Shown in pieces: positions 37,601 to 52,600 of a DNA stretch of 64,000 bases. Position 1 is the first letter of the stretch; every line of letters begins with the position of its first letter. This DNA comes from Chamaea fasciata (Eukaryota > Chordata > Aves > Passeriformes > Sylviidae). The notes below the pieces were generated by a model. It was not told where the DNA came from. It did no database searches and saw only the letters and a program-made list of their open reading frames with translations. A program made the translations under genes and the position numbers. The stretch spans positions 23,642,022-23,706,021 of the forward strand of contig JARCOQ010000006.1 in the NCBI GenBank assembly GCA_029207755.1, written 5' to 3'.

Positions 37601-40600
37601 AAAGTTCTACCACATCAACCTCTACTTGTCTGAAAAACAGTGATTGTGAATGGAAGTATTCTGTGTCCTTTTTCCTCAATGATGTGCTGTGATTTTGTCC
37701 TGGCTCTAAGCCGAGGTAGTAAACTTTGAAAGGTTACTTGATGTACATAGATCTCTGTGCATGGATGTAATCTTAGGATTTTTATGTCTTTTCACTGCCC
37801 GCAAAGTCTTGTGACCCAACCTTTTTGTTAAATAGTGTTTGTGGTATTTCTTTTGATGATAGAAGTGGTTGTGGGTGCTTTTTGAAAAGAAGCTGCTACT
37901 TAGTTTTTGCAAAGCACTTTTAGCAGTAGTTTTTTATCATTAATATTAATAGATCAACTGCTTGATATTTTAAACCAGGTAAGAAAAGAAAAGAAAGGAA
38001 CAACAGAGGGATTTTGTTTCTTTTATCTTCAAGTGAAAGGGATGACTGTTAAAGGAATGCTAGCTAGTTATGGTACGACCTTATTTGCTGTGTAGTAAAA
38101 GGAACTTCATAAATTTTTAGGAGTTTTTTTTCCAAGAAAATATCCTTGAGTTGTTATAAGCTGTAGTTCTCAGTTGCTTTTAGGGCATTAACTAATTGCC
38201 TGATTGAAACATAGTTATCTAGTCCAAGCTTCATGAGAATCTGATCTTTAAATAATTTTAAGTACCATGTTAGGCTAGGAGTACCTCATTACTTTACTTA
38301 ACACTAACCTGCTAAAGAATGTCTTAATTTTTAAAAAAATATATCACTTTTAATAGGGTCATTTTTAATTTTGTGTGTGATTATGAATGTGTGGTAAACC
38401 TCCAATGTTAGAGTGGTAGGGCACAAAAGAGTGAATATGTTGGTTTGACATGTTAGAACCGTAAGGTTTTTGTTCTGAAAGCTATGTTGAGATGTATGAG
38501 ACAAGGATGCAATATTTGTTTGAATCTTCAAGTAGTATTTCTGGTTTCTAAGTAGAAATCTCACTAAAATTACTGGGATTTATGATTTTCCAAATATTAA
38601 GATTCATTTCACTATTGTAAATTATATTTTGTTGGTTTTTCTAATAGAATCATATCCTCAAGTTTCAAAACCAGCTAAAAGACTGTTTTCATTCCAGCTC
38701 CAGCTTGTTACATATGAGTTGTGGATTTTAGTTTAAATATTCTGTGTTTTAAGGAGCTAATTTTTCATAAATGAAGAAGCTTCCATCCCTTAAAACTGAA
38801 TTTCAGCTTGAAAGCTCTGAAACACTCTGATACATAGCAGCCATAAGTCATATAGAATTAATTATATTAACTAGTCTAAAGTTTTGCGTAAAACTTGTCC
38901 CAAACCACAAGTGCGCTGTTAAAATATATTTTTTAAAGTCAGAGTGCTTTCTGAAATATGTTGCAAATTGGTGTTCTTCTGCAAGCTGCCAGGAGTTTAT
39001 TGATCAATGCTATATTAAATGTTTACTTTCTTTTGTTTGTTTGTTTGTTTCTGTCATTTGAGAGTTTGAAATGTTGGAAATCTGGCAAATACATTTTCTC
39101 ATTGTCACGGAGCAATGCAATATTAAAATATATTCTAATGTTATGTCAGTCAAATTCTTTCCTTAAAAGAAAAGAAGGTGCTTCCATATTTACAGTGAAC
39201 TTGAATTTTATTTTACAGGACAAGATACAGCCAGTGCAGGCCAAAAGCAGTCTTCTCCTAAACAGCCAATCCAAGTAAAAGGTAAAGAAATACTTAGTGT
39301 ATTGGAACTTTACTGCTGTTGGCTAGTAGTCAAAAAAAAAACAAAACCAGAAAAAGGTGTAAGGAAACTGTGGCTCCTCTTCAATTGTGTGAGCAGGTTA
39401 TGTGAGTAGCATTTTAAAACACATTTGTGTGCCTACTTTGTTTGGTACTGTTTGTTTGAAAATGACTCCTAAAGAATCAAACATAGTGGTATTCCTTTTA
39501 ATTACTTACTCTTCTGTGTTTGTTTGTAATTTTTGTTTAAGCTGCAGAGTTCATCAGGAAAAGACTGATTTGTTTTTTCATGTGTTGTTGCAGTCTGTCC
39601 CCCTTGTGTGTTTTTAGGCATGTCCTCTCTCAGACTTAATGTGGCTAAGCTGAATACTTGATCTTTCCCGTTCCATGTTCTAAGTCTTCCTCTGCTCTTT
39701 CTTATTACTGACTTAATCTAATCAGTGTTGCTTCTAAATATATTTTGACCACATGAACTGCCTAATTTGAGTTCTGTAAAGTTCCCATATATGTATAGTA
39801 ATGTGGTGGGCTTGACACTGGCTGGACACCAGATGCCCACCCAAGCTGGTCTATCACCCCCCTCTGTACTTGGATAGGGTAGAGAAAATGTAATGAAAGG
39901 CTTCTGTGTTAAGGTAAGGACATGGAGAGATCACTCACCAATTACTGTCATGGGCAAAACAGATTGGGGTTGGGGAAAATCAGTTATTTTATTGCCAGTC
40001 AAATCAGACTACAGTACTGAGAAATAAAAACTAAGTCTTAAAACACCTTCCTCTAAGCCTTCACTTCTTCTCAGGCTTAATCTGCTTTTCTCTACCTTCT
40101 CATCCCCAGTGGTTCAGGGGGATATCAATTTCTTTAGATTTATTGTCTCGTAGTATATATGTGCATGGAGAAAATGCAAGGTAAATAGGAGAAATTTCTG
40201 TGAAATAATTGTGAAAAAATCATAGATATATATTGCAGCAAGAGTTTTCCCTCTCTTAATTAAAGATGTGCTAGGAGAAATGTGTATGTTAAGGATTTAT
40301 TCTAATCTTAAAATGCTGGTCTGACTTAGAAACTTACCCATCCAAGTATTATTAAGTATTAAAATACAGTAACATTTTTAAAGGCTCACTAATCTTAAAA
40401 AAATATGCTTTTAAAGTGTTTTATTTACATAATCTTTTGTGGAGTTTGTTTTTCCTCTTGGAACATGAAATGGGTTTTTTTTTTCCTCCACGTTTACTAC
40501 CATTTTATTCATTTATATTTTACTTGAAGTAGGACTAGGATTATTGAGATACTGTGCAATATACAATTAGAGTACAAATATACAGTGTACAATATATGAT

Positions 40601-43600
40601 TTTAGTAAAATTTACCTGTATTTCTGAAAGATAAATTAGTAAATGTTTGATAAATCCATAAATTGCTTTTTAAGTTAGGTTAATGTGATTTGAGTGTTTA
40701 TTTGTTTTAAATAAAAGATAGGAAGTGTTCTTGATTAAAAATTATCAGCCTTTTGTAACTGTAGTAAACGGTGTACTGTTTTTAGGAAATATCTAAAGGT
40801 TTTTCATTGCCTTCACTCAGGAGCTTTGTGGCATGAATGTGATTATTCAGAGAATAAAAACATCAAAAAACTAAAAAATTGTTCAAGTTCAAAGTGGATG
40901 AAAGAAGTCAGATAATTAAATAAATATTGATATCTGTACTGTTAGTGCATCATGAAGACTCAAGCAATTTATTTTGCTATTAAACTTCAGAGCAGAAATA
41001 AGACAGTGTAGAACTCTGGGAAAATTTTTCTCAAAGTCTTTAAAAGCAGTATCTTTCTGTAAGTATTAGTTCGTTGTGTTATATCCTTCTGAATGCAACT
41101 AGTCTTCCAATAAGCATTATTGTTTTTAATGAATGTTAGTGTACAGTGATTTACATTTGAGAATAAGATGAAGTTATGTACATACAGACAAACAGGAAAT
41201 AATAGTATAAATTTAAAATTCCATTTATAATTTTTCTGAATAGGTGTGGAATTCTTTTTCTTGTGCTTAAAAATCTGATAAGAGTACATCTTCCAGAGAT
41301 AGAAAGCATTATATATAAAGAATGTATGTTTTTATTGTTATAAATGCCCAGTGTTAATTGTACTAATTTTGAACGTAATAGTTGAGAAAAATGATGTATA
41401 TAATGTGTCTCATTTCTCTGTATGCTCTGCAAAGGTCAGAAGTCTTATCTGCAGAAAGTGGCCTTGATTATTGGAAAAAATAGAAATGGAGCAGTCCATT
41501 GCTGTTTCAGTTGTTAGACCAAGAGTTTCCAAATAGCCATATTTGAATGCTATTTATGTAGCCAAGCACCATCTCTGACACTGAAGTTGGAGAAATAGCT
41601 GACTGTGGCAGTTAGGTTTGAGAACCCTGAACTACAGCTTAGTAAATAACATTTTTGGAGGTAAATCATTCTATTTCTATGGAGGTAAATGCTCATTTCC
41701 ACAATGAGGAAGATACCTTTCACTTCACTGTCAGTTTTCTGTATCTCTGGCAAGCATTGTTTTTCAGATTTCCACTAAGAGATATCATAATATGACACTA
41801 GATTGAATTACTTTTTGAAGTTTCTGCTTTAGTCTTCTATGAGTGACTTAACTTGTGTATCTAATTTTTTTTAAGTGAAAGCAGTCCTTAAAAAAAGAGA
41901 ATATGGACCAAAATACACACAGAATAACTTCATCACTGGAGTCAGAGCAATAAATGAGTTTTGTCTTAAATCCAGGTATGATGGGTTTAAATTGAGATTT
42001 AAATTCTGAGTATTTGTTCATATGTACATGAGAAGTAATTGTGATTGTAGAATGATTTTGCAGAACAACTTCTTCTAAATGCTTTTGTGGTGTACTTAAT
42101 TGTTCTTGTGGTGTACTTAATTGTTCTTGCTTTTTTTTACAATAAACTAGGAGCTTGCACTTAATTTTCATGTTTCAGTACTTGCCTCTTAAAGTAGTTT
42201 ATTTGTACTTATGAGACCATAAATCTAGTTGGGGGGTGACACCTCTGTTCCTCCCGTTTTTACATAATGGTGTAGATGCCCTCAGCACACAAAATTTTAT
42301 CTGTTTCCTGAAGTAGCTTTGTCATCTTCAGCCTTTTGCAGCTTGTGCTGGGAGTGTAAATTTTGGGATTAAATTTCTTAAATTTTCTTGTCACATGACT
42401 TCTGATTTCCCTTTAGGGAGGCTAATTCATAAAGCCTCTTGTTTAGTGTATGTGCACATTATCAGTGACATACAGATCATTCATTGGATGTTTCATTTTT
42501 TAGTGTTTTAATACTTTGTCTTCAGTGTGTAGTATTTCATAGTACAAAGATGTGATTTAGACTTCTGGATGTGAAAATCGGGAGTTTTCAATAGCCTGCT
42601 AGAGATCACTTGCTTCATGTTGTTTGTTCTGTTTGAAGTAGACAACTTTACTAATTTGTTGTACAAAAAAAAGTGATATCAAAATTGTGGATCATCACTC
42701 AGACATAAAAATCAAATTAGAACAATATGTTCCTTTTCTTACACTAAACTCTTTGTCCACTTTCCTTAGTGATTTAGACCAGCTGAGAAAAATTAAACGA
42801 CGAAGTCCCCATGATGACACTGAGACCTTCACGGTGTACCTGAGATCGGATGTAGAGGCAAAGTAAGAACATTTAAAAAGGATGCTATGAGAGAGAGAAA
42901 GAGAGAAAAGAGTTTTAAGAGTCAGGTTTGCAATGTGAAAGGGCAGTAATGTTTTTCATTTTCTATCTGAACACATTTTATATCGTGATTATTTTATTTA
43001 CACTGTATATATAAAATTGGAAGGTGTGGTTTTATGCTTGAAAAAAAAGTTGCATGAATAGAAACATTGTTAAGTTACTTTTACTTCATGCAGGTCTCTT
43101 GAAGTTTGGGGTAGTCCAGAGGCTCTTGCCAGAGAAAGGAAGCGACGTAAAGAGGCAGAGATCAAATACAGAGAAAGTGAGTATAGAGTTTTCAAATACC
43201 TTGAAATGTAGCAAGAAAAGTATGATTGTTAGAAATCCTTAAGATAGTGTTACTCTATTGAAAACGTGTGAATTTGGAACTAGCAATTGCTGATGAGGTT
43301 TTATGGTATAATCTTAGAGTAAAATGTTACTGTCCATGCAGATACAGTCTGTTCCTATCTCGCAATTTATCAGCTTTGTGATACAGCAAGAACATACATT
43401 CAGTGGAGATCTATAGTCATAGTCTTTGGGGGGGGGGGGGCAGGGCTTTCAATTTTTAGATGACAATTTACATGTTCAGTGCTTTTATATTTTTTTCTAA
43501 TAGAGAATTTTGAAAGAGTTAAAATGGATTCAAATCTTTTTACCATGCTGCTACACAATAATTTTTTCCTCTGAAAGGAATTCAGCTTTCTTTCGTGTTT

Positions 43601-46600
43601 CAGTAAGGAGAAGTACCCAAAAAGTACCCTATATTTTTTTGTGTATTATTATTTTTGTTATCCTTGCTGGTATTATCAATAACACATGCAGCCAAATCAG
43701 TAGTTAGGCTACTAAACAATAAATACATTTATTTGGGTCTGTCTAGTCAGTTAAAATCACGCAGGATGCAATACTGCTTCAGGATACTTAGTCCAGTTGT
43801 CTACCTTAAAATGAGAGGTAATTTTTTTGAAACAGTTGTGCCACTTGAACACCCTTCTGTCAAAAAACAAAAAAAATAGAACTGCAGACACATGTTAAGG
43901 TATCTGTAAGTGTACTGAAACTACAGTCAAGGTCCTCAAAATTTTTATTGACCTGAAGAATAGTTTTTGGATATAAATAAAATGCCTGAATTTGCAGAAG
44001 TATATTTTGAGTTTTTACCTCTGTGCATTATCATTTTTTGGTAGAAATGGTTACAATGTTTAGTATCATAACAGATTGTATTTGGCATTTTGCATGAGCG
44101 TATGTAACAACTTATGTTTCTGATTAACAACCTCAAGAGAGGAATTTTTTCACAGATAGCTCATCTAACTCTTGTTAGAAGTTGGCTGCTGCATAAAAAA
44201 GTAGACTTCAATTCCTGAAACTACTGGTTACTAGTATGTATTCATGATGTGAATTTTGTACTGCAGATCTGTTTCGAAACCAAAGGCTGTTGTGGGAATA
44301 CAAGGAGTTCTTTGGAAATACTAAGGTAAGGACATTTCCAAGAGTTTGGCTAAAAAAGTGTTGTGAAATGTGTTATGACACCTTTTGAAGGAAAATTTTT
44401 GTAACTGAATATTGCTAGAAGATTTTTTTTTTTGCACTGTAATATACCAGATCTATTTCTGATTGTTATATGCAGTAGTAAATGTTATGATGTCAGCATG
44501 AATGGGTTCCTACTGTGACAGTGTAATCTGCCAGTAAGTGGGGTTTTTTTCAGTTGCCTTCTTATCAAAATTGCATCTGTACTCATGATTTCGAGTATAA
44601 CCTAATACTATGTGTAGGGAATATGTTGTTAATTTAAAAAAAACCTAAGTAAGTTTCTTTAAGAAAAAAACCCCAGAAGATGAATGCTTTTGTCTCTGCA
44701 CTGCTGGCCCTTCCTCTCTGCTTAAGCAGAGACACACCCTAGATCCAGGTGCTTGGGTGCATAGAATGGTTCCTTAGCAGGCTCTGGACCTTATGGCTGC
44801 AGTGGCCTCTGCTGGAGACTTCATTGGATGTTTATCTTTTTAGTAGCCAACCATTTGTAGAAATATGTAAGCCCCAACTGCAGCTGGGCTGAACATTCAG
44901 TAATAAATAAGTTGCCTTCAAGAACTTTTACGATACAGGGTAGTGCAAAGTTTTCTATTTAATAATTTATATGGTAGATGTCTCATGAGATCAAGATTTA
45001 GGCATTAAATAATCTCTTATTTCTTTATGTAGCCACGCTCCAGCACAGCAGCTATGTTTTTCAAGGGACCAGGGAAGGTGGTAATGGTAGCTATTTGCAT
45101 GTAAGTAAAAAAAAAAAAAAAAAAAAATTTGTTTATGCAAGTAAAAAGCAATTCATTTATATTATCCTGGAAATAGGAACAGTGTGTGTATTTAAGATAA
45201 AGATACCTGTGTCTGTAACTGAAGTTAATAGATTTATCTACTTATTGTTGATGCAAGGGAGTTTATGTGAATACATTGGTCAATACATAGAGGTCAGGTA
45301 TTGAATATATCTCTGATGAGAGAAGAGCAACTCTTTTGGAGTTGATCAGACTGTACAATTTCTTAAAGTGAAAACTAAAATTTTGAAGGACTTAAAGAGG
45401 CAGGTATTTAAAGTTGTCCTTTTTTCTTGCTTCTTCTTGAGAGGAAGCTTTTCATACATTTTAAAGAATCTTCCATTTAACAACCAGAAAAGAATTCACT
45501 TTTCTCTTTATACTATTATTTCTTTTCTAATTGAAAAGGGGGTGTTTTTGGAGTTTTTACCTCTTACATGTTTTACAAGTTTGAATGAAACAAGTTAATG
45601 ATCCTGATGTAAAGCAAATGATCACTGAGACTATCTGATATGAAATAGGAGGAAGTGTGTTAAGTTTCTCTCAGGAAATGAAGGCTAAAACTTACTTGTA
45701 TGAAACCTTGCAGTTTCTAAATATGTTTTGTGTTATAAAAGCTAATTATTTTTTAAGACATTATTGATATAACTGAGCATAATAGAAGAAAATACTTTTT
45801 TTGGCCCAGGAAACAAAAACATTTGGAGCAGGAAGTGACTCTTTGAGCTTCTGCAAAACTATTTTCTTTTATTTGGGGAAGAAAAATACAAAGGTCATTT
45901 GATGAAAACCTCCCTCTTTACTGAGTATTCCACTGCTAACTGTTCAGAGCCTTCTAAGTTTAAAACATGTAAGAATTTTTAGCATGGATATTTCTAATGG
46001 AAAAAGAAACCAAACTGGGGATGTTCTACCTCCTTCTGTTTCTTACACTCCTACAGAGAAAGAAGACCTTTCCTCCTGCTTTGTAGATAGAGCATTACTG
46101 TAAACATTGCATTCTTTTCATAAATACCTTTTGATTTTTGGGTATTTTTATATATGAATGCCTGCCAGGAGAAGTTTGTAGAGATAATTATGGTGATCAG
46201 TTATCTTTTTGTGGAGCTGTTTCAGAAGTTCAAGCTACTCTTGGAACTCAAATATCTGATGGCTTTTCAGAGATTTAAGTCAAGGCCACCATCAGTGCTC
46301 CTTTGTTTTTTAATGGCTTTTGGCTTTGTATCAAGAAGGATCAGTCGGTCTTAACTTTTTCAGTTAGAATTACTTGGTAGACTTTTAACAAACTTCAGGC
46401 TTCCCTTGTGAGGGTGAAATGTGGTTCAGTCAAAAGCAGAGTTGTTCTATGAATCTGTTTAGGGTATAGACTGGCTGCACTGGAACACTCTGTTAATAGC
46501 TTTGGTTTGTGTTCTGTTAAGATTTCCTACTTTTAGGTCCATGCAGAAGGAGATAAGGTAGCTAAATTAGTTCAGTTCAGTATAATAGAGGAAATACTTT

Positions 46601-49600
46601 CTGAAATGGTGGTCACTGATGTAAAAATGTAATTTTGTTTCCAACCAAATCAGAGCATATTAGCTGCCTCCTCAGAATCTGCTGGTTATGCTTCCTCTAA
46701 TTTGAATGTGATTTCTGGCACATGTTAAAATATGCTGCTAAAAGATGTTGTTAATAGTTTCTTATAACAATTTATTTAGATACTTTAAAAACTGGCAATA
46801 AATGAAAGTCATGTTAAAAAATATAGAGGAGGCTATTATAACTCTGGTCTGATTTTCTGTGCAATGTGTTTGTAGTAGTTAACCCGCTGATTCTGGTAAT
46901 GTTTGAAGCCAGAATGTAGATTTGGACTTCAGTGTTAATAGTTACCGTTGTGCAACGTAAGACAATGTTTATTCCAGTAAACCTGTAGCTGTAGAAATGT
47001 CTTCACTATTCACACTGAAAATCTTAATGGAGAAGTTCCACAGATAATTTTTACAGCGTAATCCAGTGACAGCCTTGTCTTCCTGTCTGTTGTCTCACAT
47101 TTGTATCCTACTGAGAATGGCTCAGACTGAGGTTGAAGTAGGGAATCTTTGCACTACAGTATTGGGCGAGGATGTGTATGAGGCAAAGGACTGAGAAAAT
47201 AGAAAAGGAAGTTATTAAGACTTGTATTCTCCCACTAGTAGAAAATTAGTTGTTCTGAGTAGTGAGTGTGATGGTAATTTTCATGAAGTATAACTTATTT
47301 AGGACTGCTTAGAAGTTAATGATTTCTGGAAAATAAACATTGTATCTTTATCAAGTTTAGCTGAAAGGACTTCTTGCACAGTAAGCATGCAGAAAATCAC
47401 TATGAATTATGTGTCTGCACAGCTCTCTAATTATTAAACTGATATTTGAGTTTATGCCTTTCTGACAGATAACTCATGATTGTACAGCACATCTGGTTTT
47501 GCTGTAAATATTAAACATCAAATATTCTGTTATTTCTTCTCTTTGTTTTCAGAAATGGGTTGAATTTTTTCTTTAAGCTACTTGCCTGGGTTTACACGGG
47601 TTCTGCAAGTATGTTTTCAGAAGCCATACATTCTTTAGCAGACACATGTAACCAGGTAAGTATTTTTTTCCGTTCTGCCAAATTAGTGCTTGTAATAAAA
47701 CCGGGAATAAAGACAGATACTCACAGTAGTGTAAGTGTATCTGCACTTGAATTAAGAAAAAAATAGGACTCTTCTTAATTTGTATTATTGTAAAAATGAG
47801 AAGTCAGAATGTAGATTTTGAAGTTTGTTAGAAATAAGTTGAAAGAGGGGAGTTGCAGTCGGAACTGTACAGCTATTTCATGGGTCAAGAGTGATACTTG
47901 AAATGAAAATCATTTTGATTAATATTTTGGTTAAATGTTAACATGAAATGCTTCTGTCAGTTATTGTAATACGACAGACTTTGTTACTTATTCATCTCTA
48001 GGTAGAATAATGATGAGAATTTGAGCATCTTGGTTTGTTTTTCTATTCCTAGATTACCTATCAGCCTCACACAGCACAAGTAGCCACATATGTGGCATGT
48101 TTACTTTGAGAAGTGGAGTGGCAGGCTCAGAATTGGACATGTAATATTAATGTGCAGGGATCAAATTAAAGTTGTTTTTTCCACTATTTTCTATAGTGTG
48201 CTTGAAGCATATGTTATGAGGCCTTGAAGTGATATTGCAAGGCTTTGGGAGGAAAAAAGTATCAACCCTTAAAGAAAGGGTTGAAGGAAAGGCTCCTGCA
48301 GCTCAAGCAAGTGGAGTCCTTGGGTAGCTTGTAACTCATAAAATGCAATAGTCTTCTGCTCCTCAAAATTTGAGGAATCTATGGAACCTTAGAGCAGACT
48401 GAATGTCTTGAAAAGTCTGTTAACTTAAAAAAGTAGTTTTGGCAAACTTTTTGCTTGAGTTGGACCCAGTATGTGTCTGTCTAGACAGGCTGAGTTGACA
48501 ACTCACATTTTGTATGATGGTTTCGCACAACCTTTCAGCTGTTCCCTATGTAAAGTGAAGACAGGGGTGCTCCTAATTCAACCAATAATACTTAAATTTA
48601 TGGGGAGACCAGCCTTAAAGTGTGTGATTTTTCACTTTGCCAAATGTGTCAATGTACCAGTGAACCTAGTTTGATAGTGGTATTACATTAATTGGAGAGC
48701 TATTCTGTTTTTTAAATATCAAAGTTGAACATTCCACTGAAATGTGGAAGGTTTGTTTTGTTTTTTCAGATAATCGAATGTGAGGTTTTGGGAAAAACAC
48801 AGGAGAAACCGTGCTGCCTCAAAGCAGCTTGCTGCTGCTAAGACTAAACTATCTGCATTTTAATACTTGTTACTGTATTTCGTTATCCATGTTCTTAAAC
48901 AAAATGCATGCTTTGCAAAATTCAGGTCTAGATTTATGACTTACTGCATCAACAACTTAATACATCCCTAATTAAATATATCCCAGATAGGCAATTTAGA
49001 TAGCAAGAGGTTATTTCTTCCTTCAAAATATGATGAAAAGTCGCAGTGTAAAGTTACTGCTGTAAATGTTGTCATCACCATACTACACCACAGTCTCAGT
49101 ATAATTTCTCTTCAAGAGGGATTTATTTAAATAGCTTTGTTCCCTGAGCAACTTCATTCCTTTACGCTGAAGCACAGCAACAACACTTCTGATTGCATGT
49201 AATGTTCATTTTCAGTTGCAATTCTAAAATTATAATTAACAGTAATTATATATACACACCATATAATTGCATATATATTATATATGTAGGTATAACTGGC
49301 AATTTTTTGGGAGTGGTAGATGACAAATTTTGAGGATTATATTCCAGCTCTAATAAGATATCAGTAGCAAAGCATATATGCTGTTCAACAAATTACATCT
49401 GCCTTTGCCTTTCAAGTTCAGTTGATACCTAATGTTTCTAATTTTTTTTTTTAACCTCTTGTCTTAAATAGGCCTTGCTAGCTTTGGGCATCAGTCAGTC
49501 TGCAAGGACACCTGACCCTAGTCATCCGTAAGCTTTTTGAGTAAATAAAAATTTTGGTAACTAAATATAGGAGTAAGATCGGTTCTTGTTTGTGCATCAC

Positions 49601-52600
49601 CTTGTTCTTTCTCATTTGCTCTTTTGTGTCATTGCTGAAACATACTGTTTCTGGTTTTACAGCAGATAAAATAAGGGGTTTTTTCAAGTTCCAGGAGTTG
49701 CAGTTTTAGTGGCTTGGTGCATGTGTTGGTTTTCTTGGTGGCACACTTTTGCTATGTTTTATTTTAATTGACGTTATTTCTCCAAGTTTTCCTGGGCTTT
49801 TCTGCCTCTTCCAACTAATAGATCTACTTTTTAAACACTGTTCATATGAATCACAGGATTTTTTTAAAAATAAAAGTCACTGTCCTCTTCCTTTTTTCAA
49901 CAAAGTGCTTTTATGCAAGCTAGTTACTTGTGTCTTTTACATAAACTGCTCTTTCTCTGTATCTAGTAATTTGGATATTACTTAATAAGTTCTTACAAGT
50001 TCATGAAAGTTATAAGCTGTACTCTTCATGATATTTTCTCAGAGTTGACCTGTTTTACTCCTCATATGTTTGGGCAAGTCATTCTTTAAGCCCTAGTTCA
50101 AAAATACGACTAATTTATGGAATTTGTTATGCTTTTCTTCATTAACAGCGTCATTAAAATTCGAAAAATTTAAATCTTAAATTTGTGCAAATATTTCTCA
50201 TATCTCATTTTTCCCTCTCACTTCTTTCTCTTCTTCCTCAGTATATACAAAAGAAACACACTGTTTGTAGATGGAGTTAAAACCGAAAAAGGAATAAACA
50301 CAAACTTGTAATATTGCTTTAGTTCCTCCACCACAATTAAAAAAGTGCAAGTGTCAAATGTCTGTAATAAGCTCAACTACTGAGAGATGTATAAATTTTA
50401 TTCCCTTTAAATTACCTTTAATAATTATGTAGACTGGCTACTCCCAAAACTGGAGTCCTCGTTTAGATGTAGGACTTCACTAAAATTTAAAGTGACATGA
50501 ATGTTATTTATTTTGGGGTTTTTTTCAGTCGTAACATGAAATCTTCGGTCATTGTACAGCAGCTAGTACAGCTGTTTAAAAACAAGTTAGGAAAATATTT
50601 ATGCTTGATGTCTTTGCATGTATTAGATATCCTCTTTCAAGTAGAGTTTTATTCCCCCTTGGATTAGATTGGATTTAGCGGCTTTGTCTTAAGCAGATGC
50701 CAAGTCATACAATGATAATTTAAGACATGTTAAAATCAATGGCAAACACTGAGATGTATTTGTAGAGATATAGAATCTTATATTCCTAAAATAATTTCCT
50801 TTCCTTTCTTCTAGGTATGGTTTCACAAATATGCGCTATATTGCCTCCCTGATTAGTGGAGTGGGCATTTTCATGATGGGTGCAGGACTTTCTTGGTATC
50901 ATGGGATCATGGGTTTACTCTACCCTCATCCTGTAGAATCTCTTCTCTGGGTAAGCTGATCTTGTTTGGTATTGTATTTAACACCAGTAACTTGTTAAAA
51001 AATAGTGGTATAGTCTGAAATTCACTTGCTGTGTTTGAATCCCAACACAATTAATTTAAACCGTTCTTAATGAAAGTGTGTTTTAAGGAAAAAAAAAATC
51101 TTTAAACTATAGTTGATCTTGCAGCAAAATGAGCTGTTGTCCAAAACCTTCATCTTCCTTTCATATCCCCCCCTCCAAGCAGCCCTCCTTTCCTGCGTTG
51201 GAATATATTTCATGATTCAATTATTGTTGGTTTCTTCTGTTTAGGGGCAATTACATGGCACAGTGGGCAATGTGGTTCTGGAATGCTATGTTTGGATAGC
51301 CTGTGGTGAAGAGATCTGTAGAAACATGCATATAATATGATATAGTATCATATCTGATTACTTTTTTTTTTTTCTCTATACAGGCATACTGCATTTTAGC
51401 AGGGTCGTTGGTGTCTGAAGGAGGTATGCAGTTTCAAGTTTCTATTGGAGTATTTGTAATCTCTTAAGATTACAATGTCAGTAATTACAGTAATAAATGA
51501 TCCTTGCTTACAGAGTGAAGTTTTAAATTCTATTGCAAATACTTGTAAACAAACGAAAAAATGTGAAAACTTTTCTTTTTAATATATGACTATATAATAA
51601 GTAGTTGAAGAACATAATTTGGAAAGTAGACATGGATTTACTTTTTGGTATTAAACTATCAATGAATATAACTGTTCTGATCTGTATGGGAGACATACTT
51701 GTAGAGAAGAAAACAACTCTACTTCATTCAAAGTGCCAACAATCAGAGCTTTCTAGATGATCTGTTGCTATGATATTATAAGGGAAAGTTCCCTCTTTTC
51801 AAAATGGAAATACGTCCTTTTGCCTCTAGCAATTTTCAGCAACAACTTTGTTGTTTCAGCCACCCTGCTTGTTGCTATAAATGAAATTCGGAGGAGTGCT
51901 CGAGCCAAGGGTCTTTCATTTTATCAATATGGTATGTATCATTATAGCAGTAAGGTATGTGGTTATTTAAAACACAATCTGTTCACTAGTATTTGCATAA
52001 TGATAGAAACAATTTTCTGTTTTCCCTTTTCCTTTCCACTTTATTGATCTGTTTTTTATTCTACTAACAAATAACATTTTACAAATTAGGTGAAAGCTGT
52101 TGATTTAAGATTGCTACATAAATACTTGGCTAATTGCATGTATTTTTCAGGATAAATGCCCCCTTTTAATTTTTCTAACATTTTTGAGAAGCTTACATAA
52201 TTGGGCTTGTTCCATGTATAAATGCTTTCAGATGTGTGAGAATATGCGAAAATTCAGTTTACACCTATATAATTGCATAAATTGCTCTTTTAAATTGTTG
52301 TTGTTAGTATAGTTTAAGTACCATGCATAATGTAGTAAAGCTAAGCTTTCAAAGCAACGTAACTTTTTGTTGTTGTTGTTGTATGTGCAGTTGTGCAGAG
52401 TCGTGATCCTAGTACCAATGTGGTGTTACTGGAGGATGCTGCAGCAGTTCTGAGCGTGGCTGTCGCTGCTACCTGTATGGGTCTGACTTCTTTAACAGGT
52501 AAAATTCTGCACAGAGGCAGGCAGAATGTGGATTTCTTCCCATGCATAATATGAACAGAGCATTTAGTTTATATTGGTTGACTTAAATGTGTCTCTGCTC

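Noticed and set aside
44690..44850. GC-richer block in SLC30A9 intron 7 as a possible LTR or extra exon
   Set aside because: I could not match it to a repeat family, and exon 7 to exon 8 joins in frame without it.
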